DNA of 33,410 nt from Mycobacterium sp. GTDB lineage: Bacteria > Actinomycetota > Actinomycetes > Mycobacteriales > Mycobacteriaceae. The DNA lies in assembly GCA_031292695.1 (NCBI GenBank), contig JARLGS010000610.1, positions 1-33,410 of the forward strand. The letters are read 5' to 3'. The position numbers and the translations under genes are program-made. Positions 1 to 5,751 of the stretch are shown here, one piece after another. The first letter of the stretch is position 1, and the number at the start of each line of letters is the position of its first letter. A model generated the notes under the pieces. The model did no database searches. It saw nothing but the letters and a program-made list of their open reading frames with translations, and was not told the DNA's origin.

Positions 1-53
1 CGCTGCAACCGAAGCGCCCGCTGCGCATGGGTCCGGCGCTGCAGTACGCGTGA
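1..53 (+). CDS. 3' end of an unidentified upstream gene (partial)
   Basis: The third frame reads openly from the left edge to a TGA at 51-53 and ends in ...GPALQYA. It lies 31 nt before the next start on the same strand, so it may be the last codons of a gene in the same operon. Only 16 residues are visible and I do not recognise the family. The reading rests on position and frame alone. Confidence 0.3.
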   Translation, partial: LQPKRPLRMGPALQYA

Positions 54-84
54 GCATTCAGCGAGTAGCGGACGTCGATCGCGC

Positions 85-993
85 ATGAGCCTCGACCTGC
101 AGATCGCCGGCCTGCTCGATGCACTCAACGGCGCGTTCCCCGATCTGCCGTCCATGACCGGCGCGCAGGCGCGCGCCGTCATCCGGTCGAGGTACGTTCC
201 GCCTGCCGAACCCGAACCGGTCGACTCCGTCAATGACGCCGTCGTCGATGGCATTCCGGTGCGGATCTACCGGCCCGCGGCCGACCGACCACTTCCGGTC
301 TTGGTCTTCGCGCACGGCGGCGGCTTCGTCTTCTGCGACCTGGACACCCACGACGGCCTCTGCCGTAACTTCGCGAATTCTGTTCCAGCCGTGGTCATTT
401 CAGTCGACTACCGGTTGGCGCCCGAGCACCCGTGGCCGGCTGCCGCCGAGGACGTCTACGCAGTAACCCAGTGGGTCGCCGCGCATGCCACGGAACTCGG
501 TGGCGACCCGACAAAACTGATGGTCGGCGGGGATAGCGCCGGGGGGAACCTGGCCGCCGTCACCGCCCTCATGACCCGGGACCGCGGCGGCGCGCCGCTG
601 GCCGCGCAGCTGCTGCTCTACCCGGTACTGGCCGCCGACTTCACGTACAACTCGTACCACGATTTCCGCACCGGGTACTACCACACCACCGCGGCGATGC
701 AGTGGTACTGGGACCAGTACCTGCCCAGCAACGCCGACCGGGAAAACCCTTACGCCGCACCGCTGTCGGCGTCCGTCACCGGGATGCCGCCGGCCGTCGT
801 CGCGGTGACCGGATACGACCCGTTGCGCGACGAGGCGCTAGCGTATGTCGCCGCACTCCAGGATGCCGGCGTGCCCGTCACCGAGCTGTACTACGGTGCC
901 ATTCACGGATTCCTGACCATGCCGGTACTCGATCTCGCGCACCGCGCGCGTCGTGAGATATCCGACGCATTGGCCAAAACCGTGATCGGCTGA
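85..993 (+). CDS. alpha/beta hydrolase, HSL (hormone-sensitive lipase) family esterase
   Basis: This is a 302-residue carboxylesterase/lipase of the HSL or LipH/LipU type, expected to hydrolyse short to medium acyl esters in the cytosol. Visible motifs are the oxyanion-hole HGGGF at residues 77-81, the nucleophile elbow GDSAGG with Ser151, the acidic residue in GYDPLRDE (Asp245) and the catalytic His in HGF (His274). The triad is therefore complete and the length is normal for the family. The ATG at 85 gives the usual N-terminal cap. The stop is 19 nt before the likely start of the following SDR and no terminator is visible, so the two are probably co-transcribed. The physiological substrate cannot be read from sequence; the SDR neighbour and the steroid genes further right make a steroid or lipid ester plausible. 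Confidence 0.92.
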   Translation: MSLDLQIAGLLDALNGAFPDLPSMTGAQARAVIRSRYVPPAEPEPVDSVNDAVVDGIPVRIYRPAADRPLPVLVFAHGGGFVFCDLDTHDGLCRNFANSVPAVVISVDYRLAPEHPWPAAAEDVYAVTQWVAAHATELGGDPTKLMVGGDSAGGNLAAVTALMTRDRGGAPLAAQLLLYPVLAADFTYNSYHDFRTGYYHTTAAMQWYWDQYLPSNADRENPYAAPLSASVTGMPPAVVAVTGYDPLRDEALAYVAALQDAGVPVTELYYGAIHGFLTMPVLDLAHRARREISDALAKTVIG

Positions 994-1012
994 CGACAAC
1001 TAGGAGATCATC

Positions 1013-1867
1013 ATCGGCACCTACGCCGTGACCGGTTCTGCATCCGGCATGGGATACCAAGCGGCCCAACAGCTACGCGACCACGGCCACACCGTCATCG
1101 GGGTCGACCTCAGAGACGCCGAGGTCATCGCCGACCTGTCCACCGCGGCCGGACGCCAGGCAGCAGCCGACGGGGTTCTGGCGCGCTGCGAGCGGCGACT
1201 CGACGGAGCGGTACTGGCCGCCGGCATCGGGCCGGGAAACGGCGCCGATCGGGCCCGGCTGATCGCCGAGATCAACTTCCTCGGCGTGGTTGAGCTGTTG
1301 TCCGCCTGGCGCCCGGCACTGGCCGCGACCGGGCATGCGAAAGTTGTTGCCCTGGCTAGCAATTCCACCACCACCACTCCTGCGGTGCCCCGGCGCGCCA
1401 TCCGCGCCTTGCTGTCCGGCGATGCCGACAAGGCGACTCGTTCGGTGCGGTTGTTCGGCCCCGCCGCGTCGGCGATCATGTATGCGGCTTCCAAGATCGC
1501 ACTGAGTCGGTGGGTCCGTCGCCATGCGGTGACACCCGAGTGGGCGGGCAGCGGTATCCGACTCAACGCCCTAGCCCCCGGCGCCATCATGACGCCGCTG
1601 CTGCAGGCTCAGCTCGATTCGCCGCGCGAAGGCAAGGCGGTCCGCAGCTTCCCGATCCCGTGCGGCGGATTCGGCGATCCGGTCCACCTGGCCAACTGGA
1701 TCACCTTCATGCTGTCGGACTCCGCCGACTTCCTCTGCGGCAGCGTCATTTTCGTCGATGGCGGCACCGACGCCTATTTCCGTCCGGACGACTGGCCCAA
1801 GGCCGTCCCCGTGCGCGGCGTGCCGCGGTACCTGTGGAAGTACAGCCGGTTCCGTAAGACCCGGTAG
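1013..1867 (+). CDS. SDR oxidoreductase, 3-alpha-hydroxysteroid dehydrogenase/carbonyl reductase-like
   Basis: This is a short-chain dehydrogenase with the cofactor motif TGSASGMG and the catalytic YxxxK as YAASK. Its Ser-containing segment SNSTTTT is separated from the Tyr by an insertion of about 40 residues. Such an insertion is typical of 3-alpha-HSD/carbonyl reductase (HsdA-type) enzymes, which reduce or oxidise steroid hydroxyl and ketone groups with NAD(P). Start choice is unusual. The first standard start codon in frame is GTG 1028, but it would delete the first beta strand (GTYAV). An AGGAG at 1002-1006 is ideally spaced for an ATC codon at 1013, giving M-GTYAVTGSASGMG. I therefore place the start at ATC 1013, with GTG 1028 as the conservative alternative. 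It follows the esterase closely and converges on the AraC gene with a 12-nt gap. Confidence 0.85.
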   Translation: MGTYAVTGSASGMGYQAAQQLRDHGHTVIGVDLRDAEVIADLSTAAGRQAAADGVLARCERRLDGAVLAAGIGPGNGADRARLIAEINFLGVVELLSAWRPALAATGHAKVVALASNSTTTTPAVPRRAIRALLSGDADKATRSVRLFGPAASAIMYAASKIALSRWVRRHAVTPEWAGSGIRLNALAPGAIMTPLLQAQLDSPREGKAVRSFPIPCGGFGDPVHLANWITFMLSDSADFLCGSVIFVDGGTDAYFRPDDWPKAVPVRGVPRYLWKYSRFRKTR

Positions 1868-1879
1868 CCGCACTCCCGA

Positions 1880-2806
1880 CTAACGGTTGCCGCGAATCGC
1901 CTTCGGGCTCACGCCATAACGCCGCTTCACCGCGGCACTCAACGCGAAAGCGGTGCCATAGCCGACCTTGCGGGCAATGGTCTCGATCGTGTCGTCGGAT
2001 TCGCGGAGCAGGTCGGTGGCCAGGGCCAGCCGAACCTCGGTGAGCAGCGTCATCGGCGGGTCGCCGACGAGTCTGGTGAACCGCCGAGCCAGTGCCGCCC
2101 GAGACAACCCGACTTCGGCAGCCAGCGATCCCACGGTCCACGGGTGCGCAGGATTGTTCTCGATGAGCCGAAGTGCGGTGCCTACCTGGGCATCCTGGTA
2201 GGCCTGGTACCAGGCCGGCGCATCCTCGCGGGACAACCAGCTGCGCAAGGCTGCGATGGTGAGCAGATCCAGCAGCCGGTCGAGCACCGCGCCCTGCGCG
2301 GGTTCGTCGCGCGACATCTCGTCCAGTAACAGGTCCACCAGCTTGCCGTTGATGTCGCCGCGCCGCACCACGACCACCGGCGGCAGTGCCGTCAGCAGAC
2401 GTCTGCATACCGCACCGACTTCCTCGTAGGCGCCGGTGATCAGCATGGTCTGGGCATCGGGTCGGGTGCCCCAGCTCCGGACACCGAGACTCAGTGCCTC
2501 GCACAGCAGTTCGCCGTCGATCGTCGTCGTGATCTGACCTGGGTGCACCACGACTTGAGGCGCGCTGTCGGCGTGATCGGCGACGGTATAGCCGTCCGGC
2601 CCGCGGAAGATCGCGATGTCCCCCACCTCAAGGTGTCGGCTCGGGCCGTCGTCCGGGATGACGCATGCCGATCCGCGCCCCACCACGACGACGGTGAGCG
2701 CGGCCCGGTCCTCGACGCGGAGCGACCACGGTGGGTCGAGCAGCGACCGCATCAGAAATGCGCCACGCGCGCGCGGCCCGTCCAGCAATCCCGCCAGGGC
2801 ATCCAC
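1880..2806 (-). CDS. AraC family transcriptional regulator with N-terminal cupin domain
   Basis: This 308-residue regulator has a cupin-like sensor domain in roughly residues 1-190 (MDALAGLLDGPRARG start, then several beta-strand stretches). A C-terminal AraC double helix-turn-helix follows from about 205 to the end, including the hallmark GYGTAFALSAAVKRRYG segment before the stop. Members of this cupin_6/AraC group usually control neighbouring oxidoreductase or detoxification genes. The start is GTG 2806, which matches the usual N-terminus of the family. A TACGCT element lies 6 nt upstream, so the mRNA is probably leaderless. It is transcribed away from the DUF1772 gene at 2887 and the two promoters share about 80 bp, making that gene the likeliest target. 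The effector is unknown. Confidence 0.92.
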   Translation of the reverse strand: MDALAGLLDGPRARGAFLMRSLLDPPWSLRVEDRAALTVVVVGRGSACVIPDDGPSRHLEVGDIAIFRGPDGYTVADHADSAPQVVVHPGQITTTIDGELLCEALSLGVRSWGTRPDAQTMLITGAYEEVGAVCRRLLTALPPVVVVRRGDINGKLVDLLLDEMSRDEPAQGAVLDRLLDLLTIAALRSWLSREDAPAWYQAYQDAQVGTALRLIENNPAHPWTVGSLAAEVGLSRAALARRFTRLVGDPPMTLLTEVRLALATDLLRESDDTIETIARKVGYGTAFALSAAVKRRYGVSPKAIRGNR

Positions 2807-2812
2807 GCCGTC

Positions 2813-2818
2813 AGCGTA
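2813..2818 (-). promoter_or_regulatory. -10 element of the AraC gene (leaderless)
   Basis: Reading the minus strand, TACGCT (TANNNT type) ends 6 nt before the GTG start at 2806, with no Shine-Dalgarno between. This spacing puts transcription start at or next to the start codon. No convincing -35 hexamer is visible. Confidence 0.45.
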
Positions 2819-2874
2819 GACGATTGCGTATGAAAGTGAGGCTTTTAATGATGGATCGTCTTACTCCGGTTGGT

Positions 2875-2880
2875 TACGTT
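2875..2880 (+). promoter_or_regulatory. -10 element of the DUF1772 gene (leaderless)
   Basis: TACGTT is followed by 6 nt and then the ATG at 2887, the usual layout of a leaderless mycobacterial transcript. The divergent AraC promoter lies about 60 bp to the left, so one regulator bound in 2807-2886 could affect both. Confidence 0.45.
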
Positions 2881-2886
2881 CAGGGC

Positions 2887-3399
2887 ATGACACTCGGCAA
2901 GCTGCCCCAACCCTTCGGCCTCGGCGCACTCGTCGTCGCCATCGTGACCTCCGGACTCCTGGCCGGCGTCTACTACTCCTATGCGATATCGGTGATGCCC
3001 GCGCTCGGTGCATTCGACGACCGGACCTTCGTCGACGTGATGAACAAGATCAACGTGGTGATCGTCAACCCACCGTTCATGCTGAGCTTCCTGGGGTCGG
3101 TCGGATTCACCGCGCTGGCCGGCGCGTGCTACCTCAAGCCCGCCGTCCGCCCGGTTCTGGTCTTCATCGGAATCGGATTGGCGCTCAACATCACCAGCCT
3201 GGTCATCACCTCGGCGGTGAATGTGCCGCTGAACAACCAACTCGGCACCGCGACCACCGCCACCACGGCGACCGACCTGGCCGGGCTGCGACAGCAGTTC
3301 GAATCGTCTTGGGTCCGCTGGAATCTGATTCGTGCCCTGGCCAATACGGCGTCCACCGCGGTGCTGGTGTGGGCCCTGACGGTGACGGCCCGCAGCTGA
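2887..3399 (+). CDS. DUF1772 (anthrone oxygenase-like) membrane protein
   Basis: This is a 170-residue integral membrane protein of the DUF1772 family, whose few characterised members are linked to anthrone oxidation in polyketide pathways. Four hydrophobic stretches are visible: near the N-terminus (ALVVAIVTSGLLAGVYYSY), two in the middle (FMLSFLGSVGFTALAG and VLVFIGIGLALNITSLVI) and one at the end (ALANTASTAVLVWALTV). Family-typical polar positions NxVNVPLNN and the FESSWVRWNLIR segment before the last helix are present. I start at ATG 2887 because a -10 element lies 6 nt upstream and the encoded protein has the family's normal N-terminus. The open frame extends further upstream through poor, charged sequence. 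It is probably controlled by the divergent AraC protein. Its enzymatic role here is unproven. Confidence 0.8.
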   Translation: MTLGKLPQPFGLGALVVAIVTSGLLAGVYYSYAISVMPALGAFDDRTFVDVMNKINVVIVNPPFMLSFLGSVGFTALAGACYLKPAVRPVLVFIGIGLALNITSLVITSAVNVPLNNQLGTATTATTATDLAGLRQQFESSWVRWNLIRALANTASTAVLVWALTVTARS

Positions 3400-3403
3400 G
3401 CCG

Positions 3404-3474
3404 TCCGCGGGTGCTCAGCGCACGACGCACATTTGTGCGCTCAGCGCACGACCACATCGCTGGGCACCCGCGGA
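3404..3474. terminator. nested inverted/direct repeat between convergent genes, probable bidirectional terminator
   Basis: The arms 3404-3420 and 3458-3474 are complementary over 17 bp with one mismatch. The loop contains a perfect hairpin CGCACA-TT-TGTGCG at 3426-3439 and a 15-nt palindrome GTGCGCTCAGCGCAC at 3435-3449. A 14-bp direct repeat GCTCAGCGCACGAC occurs at 3413-3426 and 3439-3452. The element lies just after the DUF1772 stop and covers the stop and last codons of the convergent SDR gene. There is no U-tract, as is common for mycobacterial terminators. Confidence 0.55.
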
Positions 3475-4241
3475 TCACCAAGCATCGCCCGATGTGACGG
3501 CGGCGTCCGGCCGCCCTCGTCGGTGATGCCGTACCGCTGCGCCTCTTCCGCGGCGATCACCGTTTGACCGCTGATCCCGGCCAGCTCCGGGTCGTGATAC
3601 AGCGCGTTGATGACATGCCCGACGAACTCGGGGGTTTCAAAGTTCCCGGCGGCCTTGGCCAGCATCTCCGGGTCGAACGAGCGCTTGAACTTCTCGGTGA
3701 GCAGGATGCCCATCCAGATGGACAACGTCGACACTCCGGTGTCGTGGAAATCGACCGCCATGTCGGCGGCCATCTTGTCTACGCCCGCCTTCTGCGCCCC
3801 GTAGGCCGGCCCGTGCATATAGCAGACCGCACCAGGCGATGAGGTGAACGCGATCAGCCCGCGCTCTTGTGCGACCAACAGCGGCGCGGCGTGCCAGGAC
3901 GCGATGTAAGCCGAGCGCAACCCGACGTCGAGCACATCACCCAACCCAATGGGCTTCTCCCAGAACGGCTTCGGATCAACCAGATCGTCGTGAACCACGG
4001 CGGCGTTGTTGACCAGCAGATCCAGCCGGCCGGCTTCGTCGGACACCCGGGCGAACAGCGCGGCGACCGCGTCGTCATCGCCGTGATCAACCTGCACCGC
4101 GATGCCACCGTCACCCGGGTCGACCACGGTCCGGCCGGTCAGGTACACCTGCCATCCGTCGGCGACCAGGGCCGCAGCGATGCCCTTGCCCGCTCCCCTG
4201 CTGGCCCCGGTCACCACCGCGACCCGCTTGTCTGAACTCAT
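3441..4241 (-). CDS. SDR family NAD(P)-dependent oxidoreductase (DHRS1-like)
   Basis: This is a 266-residue classical short-chain dehydrogenase. It has the nucleotide-binding TGASRGAGKG at residues 11-20, the LVNNAAV motif, the catalytic Ser in FTSSPG and the YxxxK motif as YGAQK. Length and C-terminal tail (TPPSHRAMLGDPR) fit the bacterial DHRS1-like group. The ATG at 4241 is preferred because the frame upstream is only the shadow of the neighbouring gene. It begins 4 nt after the stop of the small four-Cys protein, which itself overlaps kshA, so the three are one translationally packed operon. A role in oxidising or reducing a hydroxyl or ketone on the KshA substrate or product is inferred from this linkage. 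Confidence 0.88.
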   Translation of the reverse strand: MSSDKRVAVVTGASRGAGKGIAAALVADGWQVYLTGRTVVDPGDGGIAVQVDHGDDDAVAALFARVSDEAGRLDLLVNNAAVVHDDLVDPKPFWEKPIGLGDVLDVGLRSAYIASWHAAPLLVAQERGLIAFTSSPGAVCYMHGPAYGAQKAGVDKMAADMAVDFHDTGVSTLSIWMGILLTEKFKRSFDPEMLAKAAGNFETPEFVGHVINALYHDPELAGISGQTVIAAEEAQRYGITDEGGRTPPSHRAMLGDPRVPSDVVVR

Positions 4242-4245
4242 CGGG

Positions 4246-4524
4246 CTATGGTGCCACGTCCAGTTCGTCACCCACGACGTGCAGGCTGCCGGCCGCTGCC
4301 GCAGCCGAGATGGACTCCCGCAGTTGGCCACACGCCAGGAAGATCCGGCCCGGCAACCGTTCGGACCGCTGCCGTTCCTCACACCTCCCGGCGGACTGCG
4401 TATCCCATTGCACGCTGGTCTGCTGCCAGCTGCCCTTGCGTGCCAAAACCTTTGCGCCGCACGCACGGCAGGTCACCGGCACCATCGGCATGTCGGCCAG
4501 CCGATTGTCGGGACGCACGGTCAT
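4246..4524 (-). CDS. small four-cysteine protein encoded next to kshA (hypothetical)
   Basis: This is a 92-residue protein with CRAC near the N-terminus (Cys19, Cys22) and further cysteines at about 48 and 65, a pattern that could bind Zn or an Fe-S centre. Homologues beside Rieske steroid oxygenases are, to my recollection, annotated as hypothetical or ferredoxin-like. The spacing does not match a plant-type 2Fe-2S ferredoxin, so I do not call it one. Its ATG at 4524 shares one nucleotide with the kshA stop (TGATG), and its stop is 4 nt before the SDR start. Strict coupling to kshA suggests an accessory role to the oxygenase, for example assembly or electron delivery. That role is inference only. 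Confidence 0.72.
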   Translation of the reverse strand: MTVRPDNRLADMPMVPVTCRACGAKVLARKGSWQQTSVQWDTQSAGRCEERQRSERLPGRIFLACGQLRESISAAAAAGSLHVVGDELDVAP

Positions 4525-5654
4525 CAGACCGACTCCGCGCCCTGTGCTGCCAGATTCGCCTCGACCTCCTTGGTCCACGCCTCGCGTGGCGCGGTGGTGT
4601 CCAGCTCGTATTCGAAGCGGTCCACCATCTCCGGCATCACGTCCGCTGCGTCGACGTAGAACTGCTCGTACCACCGGCGCAGCTGGTAGACGGGGCCGTC
4701 CTCCTCGACCAACAGCGGGTTGTCGATCCGAGCCTTGTTCTTCCAGATCTGGACATCCTGCTCGAAGCCCTGTTTCACCCAATCGCCGAGCGCGATCGCG
4801 GTTGCCATGGCGGCATCTTCCGGCATGGTCGCGGACTTCTTGACGACGATTCCATACTGCAGCACAAAGGAATTCGCATCGATCGGGTAGTGACAGTTGA
4901 TGAGGATGGTGTTGTGGTCAGCTTCAGGATAGTGATACGTGAGGTCGTCGATCATGAAAGACGGCCCGTAATACGACGCCACCGATGTGGTACCGAGCAT
5001 CCGCTCACTCTCGGTGCCGCCCATATCGGCACGGCCGGAGCTGTTCATGTACTGCGTCGCGACGTGGCCTTCGAAGATGTTTTTGAAGTACGACGGCATC
5101 GAGCCGTGGATGTAGAAGAAGTGCGCCATGTCGACCACATTGTCGATGATCTCGCGGCAGTTGATGTTGACAACCGTTGTGTACCAGTGCCAATCGGTCC
5201 ACTCGTCGCTCTCCGCGGCCGCGATGCGCGGGATAGTGGCCTCAGGTGGCGGCGGATTGCCCTCCGGATCGTTCCAGATGAACAGCATGCCGTCCTGTTC
5301 CAGCGTCGCCCACTTCGCGGTGCGCGCCAGCCGCGGCGCACGCTTGGCGTACGGCACCTGCTTGCAGCGGCCGTCGCCGCCCCAGCGCCAGTCGTGGAAC
5401 GGGCAGGCGATCTCATTGCCCTTGACGGTGCCCTGGCTCAGATCGCCACCCATGTGGCGGCAGTAGCTGTCCAGCACGTTGAGCTGACCGTCCCCACCCC
5501 GGAACACCACCAGCTTCTGACCGAACGCGGTGATCGAATGCGGCTTGCCGTCACCGAGGTCATTGGTCAGGCCGAGGCAGTGCCAACCACGGGCGAACCG
5601 CGTCGGGGCCGAACCCGCTTCGATCTCACGGACAGCGACATCATTCAGTGTCAT
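4524..5654 (-). CDS. kshA: 3-ketosteroid 9-alpha-hydroxylase oxygenase component (KshA family)
   Basis: This Rieske non-haem iron oxygenase of 376 residues is close in length to M. tuberculosis KshA. KshA with its reductase KshB inserts the 9-alpha hydroxyl that opens steroid ring B. The Rieske 2Fe-2S ligands are visible as CRH (Cys65, His67) and CPFH (Cys84, His87). The mononuclear iron site is DNVVDMAHFFYIH with His178 and His183, and the third ligand is probably Asp300 in FEQDVQIW. The C-terminal NPLLVEEDGPVYQLRRWYEQFY block is characteristic of KshA. Start ATG 5654 matches the family; the open frame upstream is the shadow of the divergent gene. It heads the kshA - four-Cys protein - SDR operon and is divergent from a KstD-like gene. 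No kshB is in the window. It may be a paralogue with altered substrate range. Confidence 0.92.
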   Translation of the reverse strand: MTLNDVAVREIEAGSAPTRFARGWHCLGLTNDLGDGKPHSITAFGQKLVVFRGGDGQLNVLDSYCRHMGGDLSQGTVKGNEIACPFHDWRWGGDGRCKQVPYAKRAPRLARTAKWATLEQDGMLFIWNDPEGNPPPPEATIPRIAAAESDEWTDWHWYTTVVNINCREIIDNVVDMAHFFYIHGSMPSYFKNIFEGHVATQYMNSSGRADMGGTESERMLGTTSVASYYGPSFMIDDLTYHYPEADHNTILINCHYPIDANSFVLQYGIVVKKSATMPEDAAMATAIALGDWVKQGFEQDVQIWKNKARIDNPLLVEEDGPVYQLRRWYEQFYVDAADVMPEMVDRFEYELDTTAPREAWTKEVEANLAAQGAESV

Positions 5655-5710
5655 CTCTCGTCCATCCTCACGTAGAAACGGGGCTGCGGTTTGGTGATTC
5701 AGGTCTAACA

Positions 5711-5729
5711 GCATCCGGGTGATGGATGC
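5711..5729. promoter_or_regulatory. candidate operator between kshA and the KstD-like gene
   Basis: GCATCC and GGATGC form a perfect 6-bp inverted repeat separated by 7 bp in the short divergent promoter region, a shape typical of TetR-type operators. It does not match the known KstR (TNNAACNNGTTNNA) or KstR2 palindromes. The nearby double TetR protein is a possible ligand. If translation of the dehydrogenase began at ATG 5722, the site would overlap its start. Confidence 0.35.
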
Positions 5730-5751
5730 ACGTGTTGTCCCGCTGGCAGGG

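Noticed and set aside
4248..5675. A 475-codon open frame on the plus strand opposite kshA and its operon partner
   Set aside because: It is antisense to well-motifed genes, has the Arg/Val/His-rich composition of a high-GC shadow frame and no recognisable domain.
5655..5751. KstR or KstR2 operator upstream of kshA and the KstD-like gene
   Set aside because: Neither TNNAACNNGTTNNA nor the CAAG/CTTG palindrome is present on either strand; only AAAC-N9-GTTT (weak) and GCATCC-N7-GGATGC were found.
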